Positions 7,724-14,616 of a stretch of 16,016 bases of DNA are shown piece after piece. This stretch comes from JBBRZF01 sp038236965. GTDB taxonomy: Bacteria; Acidobacteriota; Terriglobia; Terriglobales; Acidobacteriaceae. The notes beneath the pieces are model-generated. The model had not been told where the DNA came from and did no database searches. It worked only from the letters and a program-made list of their open reading frames with translations. Each line of letters opens with the position of its first letter. Position 1 is the first letter of the stretch. The position numbers and the translations under genes were made by a program. Location: contig JBBRZF010000070.1 in assembly GCA_038236965.1 (NCBI GenBank), positions 1 through 16,016 of the forward strand, written 5' to 3'.

Positions 7724-8646
7724 TGCATAAAGCGAAGCGGCAAAAAGCTCGAGGAAAGAATGGTTCGGGAGTGGTGACGGAGCGCGCGAATCCGGCGTCG
7801 GCTGGGCTGGACGCTATGACGTCGCTGGAGATTGCGCAGGTCATCAACCTGGAAGACCGTCGGGTTCCTCTGGCGATGGAGGCTGCGCTTCCGCAGATTG
7901 CGCTGGCGATGGATGCAGTGGCGAAGGCGTTCCGAAGCGGAGGCCGGTTGATCTATGTTGGCGCGGGAACGAGCGGAAGGCTGGGGGCGCTGGATGCAAG
8001 CGAGTGTCCGCCGACATTCCACGCGGACCCGAAGATGCTTCAATTCGTGATTGCGGGCGGAGAGAAGGCGCTGGGCAAAGCGCTGGAAGCGGCGGAGGAT
8101 TCCGCGAAGCTTGGCAGGCGCGACATGGGGCGAAAGAGGCTTACGCGAAAAGATGTAGTGATGGGATTGGCGGCGAGCGGGCAGACTCCCTACACGATAG
8201 GCGCGCTGGAATTCGCGAGAGAAAAGGGCTGCGTCACGGTGGCGGTGACGGCGAACCTTGATTCTCCGCTGGAACGAGCGGCGGAAATCGCAATCGCCAT
8301 CGATACGGGGCCGGAGGTTGTGGCGGGCTCGACTCGCATGAAGGCCGGCACAATGCAGAAGCTGGTGTGCAACATGATCACGACCGGCGCCTTTGCACGC
8401 ATCGGGTACGTCTACGGGAACCTGATGGTGAACGTGCAACTGACGAATCACAAACTGCGCGAGCGCGGAATCGGAATCGTGCAACAGGTGTGCGGATGCG
8501 ACAGGGAAAGCGCGATGCTTGCCTTGGAAAGCGCGAAAGGCAGCGTCCCGGTTGCGCTCGTGATGTTGCAATCCGCAGTGGGCGCGGGAGAGGCGCGAAA
8601 GAGATTGAAGGCTGCGAAGGGAAATGTTAGAGAGGCAGTGGGGTAA
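7723..8646 (+). CDS. murQ: N-acetylmuramic acid 6-phosphate etherase MurQ
   Basis: MurQ cleaves the lactyl ether of MurNAc-6-phosphate to give GlcNAc-6-phosphate and D-lactate, the committed cytoplasmic step of MurNAc salvage. 307 residues, the normal length. Family blocks in order: TERANPAS, the SIS-domain phosphosugar site YVGAGTSGRLG, DASECPPTF with Glu94, AAED with Glu125 (31 residues on, the spacing of the two catalytic Glu in E. coli MurQ), LAASGQTPY, GPEVVAGSTRMKAGT and NHKLRERGIGIV. ATG 7723 overlaps the upstream stop as TGATG; GTG 7720 is also possible, and the basic first 17 residues are not part of the conserved domain, so GTG 7771/7774 after GAGGAAAG remains an alternative. The gene ends in a long 3' region with heptamer repeats and a terminator. 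Confidence 0.97.
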   Translation: MHKAKRQKARGKNGSGVVTERANPASAGLDAMTSLEIAQVINLEDRRVPLAMEAALPQIALAMDAVAKAFRSGGRLIYVGAGTSGRLGALDASECPPTFHADPKMLQFVIAGGEKALGKALEAAEDSAKLGRRDMGRKRLTRKDVVMGLAASGQTPYTIGALEFAREKGCVTVAVTANLDSPLERAAEIAIAIDTGPEVVAGSTRMKAGTMQKLVCNMITTGAFARIGYVYGNLMVNVQLTNHKLRERGIGIVQQVCGCDRESAMLALESAKGSVPVALVMLQSAVGAGEARKRLKAAKGNVREAVG

Positions 8647-8649
8647 AGC

Positions 8650-8674
8650 AGTTGCCAGTTGCCGGTTGCCGGTT
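8650..8674. repeat. Short heptamer repeat (GTTGCC type)
   Basis: AGTTGCC, AGTTGCC, GGTTGCC and a partial GGTT lie head to tail starting four bases after the murQ stop. It has the same 7-base period as the larger array that follows but an unrelated sequence. Confidence 0.7.
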
Positions 8675-8681
8675 TTGTAGT

Positions 8682-8821
8682 AAGTAGCGAGTAGCGAGTG
8701 GAGAGTAGTGAGGTGTGAGTGGCGAGTCGTGAGTGGCGAGTGGCGAGTCGTGAGTAGTGACTGGCGAGTAACGAGTCGTGAGTAGTGAGTGGCGAGTAAC
8801 GAGTAGTGAGTAGTGAGTAGT
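8682..8821. repeat. 20-copy degenerate heptamer tandem array (consensus GAGTNGY)
   Basis: Exactly 20 consecutive 7-base units run for 140 bases with no insertion or deletion. Unit variants include GAGTAGT, GAGTGGC, GAGTCGT and GAGTAAC. It lies between the murQ stop and its terminator, so it is probably transcribed as 3' untranslated RNA. It resembles the short tandemly repeated heptanucleotides described in cyanobacteria and other bacteria. Open frames across it give 7-residue periodic peptides and are not genes. Confidence 0.85.
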
Positions 8822-8870
8822 AAGAGCAAAAGCAAAGGCTAGAACATTCTAGGCAAGGGAAAAAAGGAAC

Positions 8871-8895
8871 GGGGAGGCCGAGGCCTCCCCTTTTT
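8871..8895. terminator. Bidirectional terminator between murQ and the Ig-like lipoprotein gene
   Basis: GGGGAGGCC (8871-8879) pairs with GGCCTCCCC (8882-8890) and is followed by TTTTT on the plus strand. On the minus strand the stem is followed, five bases on, by a run of T (plus-strand A run at 8860-8865). It lies between the converging ends of murQ and the lipoprotein gene. Confidence 0.85.
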
Positions 8896-8908
8896 GTGCG
8901 CTTTGCGC

Positions 8909-8925
8909 TCGTGATTAGTGAGTGG
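8909..8925. repeat. Displaced fragment of the heptamer array over the lipoprotein stop codon
   Basis: These 17 bases match the array at 8776-8792 at 16 positions. The single difference (T at 8915 instead of G) lies in the TAA stop codon of the minus-strand lipoprotein gene. Confidence 0.5.
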
Positions 8926-10201
8926 AAGTGAGTGGGGCGGGGTGGGTGAGGTGCGTGCTGCCCCAACCGCTCTCGGTGCAGTCGTCCCACGATTCGTTGA
9001 GATTGGTGACGAGGTCGTTCAAGGTGCTGAAGGTGTATCCAGTGGGCAATCCGTTTCCGGCAAGAGCGCTGTTGGTGAACGCGAGGATGTCGGAGATGGA
9101 AGCGCCGTCGAGGCTGGTGCCGGTTCCGGTAAGAATCTGGTTACCGAAGCCTGCGGGCATTCCGGCCACGCCGCTGAAGTAGACGTTGAGAGTGAGGGCA
9201 ACGGTCTGCTCGGAGAGTTGGCCGCTGTTGGTGGCTGCGAGGTTGATGTAGTCAGATGCGAGTCCAGCGGAGGCTCCACCGGCGGGCGAAGTCAAATACG
9301 ATTTGAGGTTTTCCGGGCCGGGCGAAAGCGAAGTCCAGCGCGCGCTGTGCTGCGAACCAGCGCCGTCATTGATGCCGATGGTGAGGTCTCCGGCAAAAAC
9401 GGTCGCGAAGTTGGCGTCGAAGAATTGTCCCGGGACACCGCCGCCCTGGTATCCACCCTTGGTGTAGCTGCAGAAGGAGCCGGGATTGTTGACATTGCAA
9501 GCGTCGAAGGTGAAGTTGTAATTGGCACCCAGGTGGATTCCGCCCAGGTCGGTGGCGGCCGTGGTGACGTGGGGGTTATAGGACTGGCCGGGGGTGAGGG
9601 GAGCGTTGGGTGTGAATGTTGCAATCCTGGTGGCCCCGTCGTAAGTCACTGTTCCGGTGACGCCGTCGATGAAGAAAGAGGACGTGGTGATGGTGGAGGA
9701 ATTCATCTGCTCGCTGAACATCACCTGGATGACACCACTGGGGGAGACGCAATCCTGCGTGATCCAGTGAACGCTGGGAGTGGAAGTGTTGGGTGTGGAG
9801 CGAGTCTCAACAAGGAAGGTGTACGGCTTGACGAGGTTTTTGCCGGCCATATCCTTGACGGCGGTGCTGACCGTGGGCTTGAAAGCGGAGTTGGCGGCAA
9901 GAGGGGCGGCGGGCTGGAAATAGGCGATGCGATTGAGAGCGTCGTAGCGCACGGTTCCAGAAACATTCGGGATAAAGAACGTCGCAGCCGTAATAGTGCT
10001 GCCATCCATGTCGCGATTGAACTTCACGAAGATTGGCTTATCGATGGCAACGAAATACTGGAGCGATGTGGCAGTGACGATCGGCGTGGTGGCGCCGATG
10101 TAAGGATCTTGCGTAAGCTGCATCGGGTTTCCCGAACTGCAAGCTGTTCCGAGGGACACCATCAACAGCGCTAATGCGAAAGCGAACAGTTGACATTTCA
10201 T
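8915..10201 (-). CDS. Ig-like (SbsA type) repeat protein, probable lipoprotein
   Basis: 428 residues. Residues 1-21 look like a lipoprotein signal (hydrophobic core, then SLGTAC with Cys21), although the lipobox lacks the usual Leu at -3. Two closely similar SbsA/Big_5 Ig-like domains follow, at about 41-134 and 143-235; both carry FxxxMxxSTIT, TGTVxYD or SGTVRYD, and xxATD or xxKDxxG blocks. The C-terminal part (about 240-415) has the YTKGGYQGGG, LTIGIND, ALTLNVYFS, TGTSLDG and LNDLVTNLNESWDDC blocks found in many secreted proteins of soil bacteria, of unknown function. A surface or periplasmic binding/structural role is inferred. It is a single gene on the minus strand, convergent with murQ and sharing its terminator. 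Confidence 0.82.
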   Translation of the reverse strand: MKCQLFAFALALLMVSLGTACSSGNPMQLTQDPYIGATTPIVTATSLQYFVAIDKPIFVKFNRDMDGSTITAATFFIPNVSGTVRYDALNRIAYFQPAAPLAANSAFKPTVSTAVKDMAGKNLVKPYTFLVETRSTPNTSTPSVHWITQDCVSPSGVIQVMFSEQMNSSTITTSSFFIDGVTGTVTYDGATRIATFTPNAPLTPGQSYNPHVTTAATDLGGIHLGANYNFTFDACNVNNPGSFCSYTKGGYQGGGVPGQFFDANFATVFAGDLTIGINDGAGSQHSARWTSLSPGPENLKSYLTSPAGGASAGLASDYINLAATNSGQLSEQTVALTLNVYFSGVAGMPAGFGNQILTGTGTSLDGASISDILAFTNSALAGNGLPTGYTFSTLNDLVTNLNESWDDCTESGWGSTHLTHPAPLTSTH

Positions 10202-10461
10202 GGTTCGACCTTTCCGACCCCAGGGTTTTCAGTACTCAGGCAACTGGCCTATATCTTTGAGGAGAGCTGGCCAGAGCCCGTTGCCGTTACTAGTTACTAA
10301 ACATTTGTGACATCAAGGACAATGCGATCACGGGAGGCGTGGAGCGTTCAGGCGCGGCGAGAGGCGGGGGTTGGCGCTGAATCACGAGGCATGGTGGCGG
10401 CGTACAATAAGACGACTTCAATGCGGAAGGCAAGCCTTCGCAGTCCCAAGGAAACGTATTC
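10202..10461. promoter_or_regulatory. Divergent upstream region of the Ig-like gene and murA
   Basis: The 260 bases separate two divergent genes and must contain both promoters. A possible murA -10 box TACAAT is at 10403-10408, without a clear -35. An AAGGAAAC ribosome binding site at 10448-10455 precedes the murA ATG. A weak CTGGCC/GGCCAG inverted repeat lies near 10242-10275. Nothing else is recognised. Confidence 0.35.
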
Positions 10462-11754
10462 ATGGATAAATTCGTTATTCGCGGCGGCAATCCGCTGCTT
10501 GGAAGCGTCCGCGTAAGTGGCGCGAAAAACGCTGCATTGCCGGCGATGGCAGCGGCTTTGCTAACGGAAGATCAAGTTATATTGGAAAACGTTCCGCAGG
10601 TGCGGGACATCGTTACGGAGCGCAATCTGCTGGCGGCGATGGGAGCGGAAGTCGAGCTAGGTTACGGGCGCGCACAGCACAGGACGACACTCTGCTGCAG
10701 GAACCTGAGCAAGAATCCGGAAGCGAGTTACGAGTTGGTGAAGACGATGCGGGCGTCCACGCTGGTGCTTGGGCCGTTGGTGGCGCGCATGGGCATCGCA
10801 CGGGTCTCGATGCCGGGGGGATGCGCAATAGGGGCGCGGCCCATCGACCTGCACATCAAGGGACTGGAGCGTCTGGGTGCGACGATAACGCAGGACCACG
10901 GTTACGTGGAGGCGAAGGCCGAACGACTGAGGGGCAACCAGATAGTCTTCGACAAGATCACGGTGACGGGAACGGAAGACCTGATGATGGCGGCCGTGCT
11001 CGCCGAAGGCGAGACGGTGATGGAGAATTGCGCGCGCGAACCGGAAGTGATGGACCTGGCGAATCTGCTGGTAAAGATGGGAGCGAAGATAGAAGGCGCG
11101 GGAACCTCGACGATCCGTATTAAGGGCGTGGAAAAGCTGCACGGTGCGCGACACCGCATCATTCCTGACCGGATCGAAGCGGCGACCTTCATCATCGCGG
11201 GCGCGTTGACCGGGGGAGACCTGATGGTTTCATCGTGCGACCCTTCGCACCAGACGGGACTGCTGCAGAAGCTGGAAGAGGCAGGCGTGAAGTTCACGGT
11301 GGGCGCGGATTCGGTGCGGGTGATGTCGGAGGGGACGCTGCGCGCGGCGGATATCTCGACGGAAGAATATCCGGGCTTTCCTACCGATGTGCAGGCGCAG
11401 TACATGGCGCTGGCGACGCAGGCGGAGGGAACGTCGATCGTGACGGAAAATATCTTCGAGAACCGCTTCATGCACGCGCAGGAACTGACGCGCATGGGAG
11501 CGAACATCAAGATCGAAGGACGCAGGGCGATCGTGCGCGGCAAGACGCAGTTGAGCGGCGCGGCGGTTTTGGCGAGCGATCTGAGGGCATCGGCTTCGCT
11601 GGTTTTGGCGGCGCTGGTTGCGGATGGCGAGACGATCATCGATCGCGTTTATCATATCGACCGCGGCTATGAGCGAATCGAAGAAAAGCTGCGCGGAGTG
11701 GGAGCGCAGATGAGACGCATTGGCGAGATGCTGCCGAAAAAAGCCGTGGTATAG
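10462..11754 (+). CDS. murA: UDP-N-acetylglucosamine 1-carboxyvinyltransferase MurA
   Basis: MurA transfers enolpyruvate from phosphoenolpyruvate to UDP-GlcNAc, the first committed cytoplasmic step of peptidoglycan synthesis. 430 residues, slightly above the usual ~420. The start follows an AAGGAAAC ribosome binding site. Seen in the sequence: GAKNAALP with Lys22, the flexible-loop motif GGCAIGARPIDLH with the active-site Cys121 (so of the fosfomycin-sensitive Cys type), DRIEAATFI, and FPTDVQAQ with the conserved catalytic-region Asp. All motifs are intact, so it should be active. It stands as a single gene ended by a stem-loop. It lies 1.8 kb from murQ, so synthesis and salvage of the MurNAc moiety are encoded close together, though not in one operon. 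Confidence 0.97.
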   Translation: MDKFVIRGGNPLLGSVRVSGAKNAALPAMAAALLTEDQVILENVPQVRDIVTERNLLAAMGAEVELGYGRAQHRTTLCCRNLSKNPEASYELVKTMRASTLVLGPLVARMGIARVSMPGGCAIGARPIDLHIKGLERLGATITQDHGYVEAKAERLRGNQIVFDKITVTGTEDLMMAAVLAEGETVMENCAREPEVMDLANLLVKMGAKIEGAGTSTIRIKGVEKLHGARHRIIPDRIEAATFIIAGALTGGDLMVSSCDPSHQTGLLQKLEEAGVKFTVGADSVRVMSEGTLRAADISTEEYPGFPTDVQAQYMALATQAEGTSIVTENIFENRFMHAQELTRMGANIKIEGRRAIVRGKTQLSGAAVLASDLRASASLVLAALVADGETIIDRVYHIDRGYERIEEKLRGVGAQMRRIGEMLPKKAVV

Positions 11755-11805
11755 CGGCAAATAGCGCGTTTCTATTTTCTTGTGTTCTCAGTCAGGGCAA
11801 ATGCG

Positions 11806-11834
11806 AAAAGCGGAGGCAGACGCCTCCGCTTTTT
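11806..11834. terminator. Bidirectional intrinsic terminator between murA and the DUF4112 gene
   Basis: AAAAGCGGAGGC (11806-11817) pairs with GCCTCCGCTTTT (11822-11833) around the loop AGAC, giving a T-run on both strands. It lies between two converging genes. Confidence 0.9.
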
Positions 11835-11876
11835 AGTTCGCGAACCGTTCGCCAAGATCTCCGGCCAGCACCGGAC

Positions 11877-12401
11877 TCATTTGCGTAACAGATGAATGAT
11901 CAAGTAAATCACCACGAATGGAACCGCTGCGAGCGCGAGAAGTACGACACAAAGTCCCACGAGAAAAACGCGGTCATGCCAACGCTGGACGCGGGTTTCG
12001 TGCGCGGAATGAAGTTTCAGAAGTTCAACATTTTTGCGATTTGATTTCCAAACGGCATCGAACGCGTCACCAACAATCGGCATGGATCCGGCGAGGGTAT
12101 CGATCGCAATATTGGCGACCATACGACCAACCGTCGCGCGCGGAAGTCCACGTTGCCACGCGGAATAGACGATGAGAAATGAGGCGATACTGGAGATCAG
12201 GTCTCCAGCCCCGGGGATCAGCCCAATGATCGGATCCAGCCCGAAGCGAAAAGACGTCCCCGGAATTCGAAAGATGTCATCGAGCAGAGTGGCAAGGCGG
12301 GAGAGGGTTTCGTCGTCAAGGGAGCGCGAAGCGCGATCACGCGGCAGCGGCTCTCCGGGCGGAATGATGATGGGCTCGTCGTGAATCGGGCGGCGGGACA
12401 T
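11877..12401 (-). CDS. DUF4112 membrane protein
   Basis: 174 residues from ATG 12401. The frame stays open to a GTG at 12470, but that would overlap the terminator of the upstream glycosidase gene, so the ATG is preferred; no strong ribosome binding site is seen for either. The DUF4112 core is clear (about residues 30-120): LDDIFRIPGT, GLDPIIGLIPGAGDLIS, MVANIAIDTLAGSMPIVGDAFDAVWKSN. The Gly/Pro-rich hydrophobic stretches suggest membrane association, and a strong transmembrane segment lies at the C-terminus (about 145-172) ending in basic residues. Function is unknown throughout the family. It converges on murA and shares its terminator. Confidence 0.85.
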   Translation of the reverse strand: MSRRPIHDEPIIIPPGEPLPRDRASRSLDDETLSRLATLLDDIFRIPGTSFRFGLDPIIGLIPGAGDLISSIASFLIVYSAWQRGLPRATVGRMVANIAIDTLAGSMPIVGDAFDAVWKSNRKNVELLKLHSAHETRVQRWHDRVFLVGLCVVLLALAAVPFVVIYLIIHLLRK

Positions 12402-12448
12402 GTCCGGTTTGATGCGTGCCTTGTTCGCGAGTCTGCAAGGAACACGAG

Positions 12449-12477
12449 AAAAGAGGCGAGCGCAGAGCACTCGCCTC
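12449..12477 (-). terminator. Terminator of the glycosidase gene
   Basis: On the minus strand GAGGCGAG (12477-12470) pairs with CTCGCCTC (12460-12453), with a partly paired inner loop, followed by TTTT. It begins 17 bases after the glycosidase stop codon. Confidence 0.8.
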
Positions 12478-12494
12478 CCAGATGTACATGCGTT

Positions 12495-13760
12495 TTATCT
12501 CGTCATGCTTGCGGCGTTCGACATCTTGTTCTGCATGCTCGGCTGGCCGATGGCTTGAACGAACAGCTTGTAGGTTCCGGATGCGAGCGAGTATCCGGTC
12601 AGGTTCATGGAACGGGTTCCAACGGCTTGCTCCGCAAGTTTCATGAGGTTTGCGCCGTCCTTGGAGATGTAAATGTTGTAGTGATCAATCGTGTTCTCTT
12701 TGCCACCCGAGATGCTCCAGTAGAGTGTGCCGCTGGAGTGCTTTGCAGAGATGCTGACGCAGGTATCAATGCCGGTCTCTATCTCGGTTCCCTCTTCGTA
12801 ATCATTCCAAGTCGGAATCTGAAGGGCTTCAAGTTGATGCGAAGCGGAATAGTGTTTGCCGATCGAGGCGAATGTGGAGAGCCACGTCTGTCCGCACTGC
12901 TGGCTGACGACACGGTGAGCGCTCCAGGCCGCGATGGTGTCATTGAAGCCTTTATAGCTGCTGCCAACGCCTAATTTCGGTTCCTTCGAGACGGCTGTGT
13001 TGTGGAAGTTGTCGAGATAACCAATGCCCATGTTTGAGGGATCGGAAGAGATGCCGACCCAGCCGAAGGCTCCGCTAGACTGCGTCTTTGTGAATCCGCC
13101 TGAGTTCCGGAAGACCAGAATCGGGTTGCCGGGGACGCTCGCGCGCACCTTGTTCCAGTCGATATTGAAACTATCAACGCTGAAGAACATCACGACCGGA
13201 CGCCCGTCGCGACGCATGTAGCTAGCAGAGTTCCAGTAGGTGCGATAAGCGTACGTGAGGTCGCTGATCACTCTCGACGTCGGACTGCTTGCACCTTTCA
13301 GGGCACCGCCATCGTAAACGATACCGAACTTGAAGCCGGAGTGAAGTTCAGCCTGGTGAAAGAGGGCGAGGCTGGCGGTATTGATAAAACTGTTTCCTTG
13401 GCCGTACCAATCCACGAAAAGCCCATCGACGCCGCGGCTGATCATGTCGTTAACCTGGCGGGCGGCCTGTGCGGAGTCTGTGGAGTTGTACCCGATATTT
13501 ATATGGTTCGACTTGCCGAACCATGGCTGCACGTGAACATAAATCTTGGTGGTGGCGCCAGCGTAGAGCAATTCCCGTATAGGAAGTTTGGAGATGTTGC
13601 GCGGAGCAGGATTGCCGTTCGACGTTCCGAAGAAGGTGCTGCTGGCGCTGGTGTTGTTGCTTGTCTGGATAGCGAGAGTTGTGGTTGGAGTGATGGTGAG
13701 CGTGCCTGCGAAGGCGCTGGAAGCGAATGCGAGAGAGAGTATGAATGCGAGAGGCTTCAC
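12495..13760 (-). CDS. Secreted GH71/GH99-like glycoside hydrolase with C-terminal fibronectin-like domain
   Basis: 421 residues from a GTG at 13760, supported by AGGAG (13767-13771) six bases upstream. Residues 1-18 are a signal peptide ending SSAFA. A TIM-barrel-like catalytic region covers about 60-335: VHVQPWF, the GVDGLFVDWYGQ strand with Asp117, YMRRDGRPVVMFF, and PTWNDYEEGTEIETG with clustered acids at 320-328. These fit the GH71/GH99-like superfamily (alpha-1,3-glucanases, endo-mannosidases and WbsX-type proteins). Residues about 340-420 look like a fibronectin type III module (TLYWSISGG, HYNIYISKDG, YKLFVQA). The enzyme probably cuts an extracellular polysaccharide; which one cannot be told. 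It has its own terminator and is separated from the lemA operon by another. Confidence 0.68.
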   Translation of the reverse strand: MKPLAFILSLAFASSAFAGTLTITPTTTLAIQTSNNTSASSTFFGTSNGNPAPRNISKLPIRELLYAGATTKIYVHVQPWFGKSNHINIGYNSTDSAQAARQVNDMISRGVDGLFVDWYGQGNSFINTASLALFHQAELHSGFKFGIVYDGGALKGASSPTSRVISDLTYAYRTYWNSASYMRRDGRPVVMFFSVDSFNIDWNKVRASVPGNPILVFRNSGGFTKTQSSGAFGWVGISSDPSNMGIGYLDNFHNTAVSKEPKLGVGSSYKGFNDTIAAWSAHRVVSQQCGQTWLSTFASIGKHYSASHQLEALQIPTWNDYEEGTEIETGIDTCVSISAKHSSGTLYWSISGGKENTIDHYNIYISKDGANLMKLAEQAVGTRSMNLTGYSLASGTYKLFVQAIGQPSMQNKMSNAASMTR

Positions 13761-13893
13761 TTGAAACTCCTGCGGTGGGTTATCCGCTGGGGTAAAGGTA
13801 TGGTCGCAGGGCCCAATCAGCAGTAGAGTGTCTGCTTTACGGTCGCTAACGTAAGTACCTGAGTGAAGTGGGAGGAGTTACGTAGTACTTTTC

Positions 13894-13920
13894 CGAGGTT
13901 TCGGAGGTTTCGGAGGTTTC
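13894..13920. repeat. 9-bp tandem repeat (CGGAGGTTT)
   Basis: Two perfect copies of CGGAGGTTT (13902-13919) preceded by an 8-base copy missing one G lie immediately downstream of the lemA terminator, between lemA and the glycosidase gene. No function is evident. Confidence 0.75.
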
Positions 13921-13954
13921 AAAAGCGAAGGCCCCGTTTTGAGGACGGGGCCTT
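13921..13954 (-). terminator. Terminator of the TPM-nucleotidyltransferase-lemA operon
   Basis: On the minus strand AAGGCCCCGT (13954-13945) pairs with ACGGGGCCTT (13937-13928) around a 7-base loop and is followed by CGCTTTT. It starts 22 bases after the lemA stop codon. Confidence 0.8.
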
Positions 13955-13976
13955 TGATGTTGCGAATCCGCTACGG

Positions 13977-14597
13977 TCATTTCGCCGGTGCGGGTGCGGG
14001 AGTTGTGGGCGCGGCGTTGGGGGTGGGCGCGCTGAACTTCACGTTGGGGACCTGGCGCGAAGCTTCCGAGGCGGCGAAGTAGGCATCGTTCTTCTGGAAG
14101 CCTGCCCATCCGGCAAAAATGTTGTGCGGGAAGGTGAGCAGGTAGGTGTTGTAGTCCTGAATGGAATCGTTGTAGCGCTTGCGTTCGACAGCGATACGGT
14201 TCTCGGTTCCGGCGAGTTCGTCTTGCAGGCGCAGGAAATTTTCGTTGGAGCGCAGCTGGGGATAATTTTCCACGACTAAGAGCAGGCGTCCGATGGCGCC
14301 GTCGAGCTGGCCGTTAGCGGCGATCTTCTGCTGCGGGCTTCCGGCGGAGAGCAGGGCGGAGCGGGCTTTGGCGATGTCGCCGAAGACAGTCTGTTCCTGC
14401 AGGGCGAATCCCTTGACGGTTTCGACGAGGTTGGGAATGAGGTCAGCGCGGCGCTGAAGGACGATGTCTACCTGCGACCATGCGGCCTTCACGCTTTGGT
14501 CCTTGGCGACGAGGGTGTTGCGCACGCCGACGTACTGACCGAAGAAGATGAAGCCGAAGAGCAGGACCACGACGAGAACAATGATGAGCACTTTCAT
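13977..14597 (-). CDS. lemA: LemA family protein
   Basis: 206 residues, preceded by AGGAG (14604-14608) six bases from ATG. Residues 3-22 form an N-terminal membrane anchor, followed by the alpha-helical LemA domain: AWSQVDIVLQRRADLIPNLV, ENYPQLRSNENFLRLQDELAGTEN, ERKRYNDSIQDYN and FPHNIFAGWAGF, all family signatures. A Pro/Ala-rich tail (about 188-206) follows. The anchored helical domain is predicted to face the periplasm. LemA proteins occur widely beside TPM-domain (YgcG-like) proteins, as here; their molecular role is not settled. It is the last gene of a three-gene operon, 19 bases after the nucleotidyltransferase-like gene. Confidence 0.95.
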   Translation of the reverse strand: MKVLIIVLVVVLLFGFIFFGQYVGVRNTLVAKDQSVKAAWSQVDIVLQRRADLIPNLVETVKGFALQEQTVFGDIAKARSALLSAGSPQQKIAANGQLDGAIGRLLLVVENYPQLRSNENFLRLQDELAGTENRIAVERKRYNDSIQDYNTYLLTFPHNIFAGWAGFQKNDAYFAASEASRQVPNVKFSAPTPNAAPTTPAPAPAK

Positions 14598-14616
14598 GTG
14601 TTTCTCCTGAATGCGT

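Noticed and set aside
7570..8990. Minus-strand frames of 421 and 180 codons crossing murQ and the heptamer array
   Set aside because: They are antisense to murQ, and their LLTTHYS-like periodic peptides are simply the translated heptamers.
8918..10174. 418-codon plus-strand open frame opposite the Ig-like lipoprotein gene
   Set aside because: It is antisense to a gene with a signal peptide and clear domains; its product is a Gly/Glu/Val-rich shadow with no family features.
12402..12470. Upstream GTG start for the DUF4112 protein
   Set aside because: It would begin within the glycosidase terminator hairpin, and the added residues are not conserved-looking.
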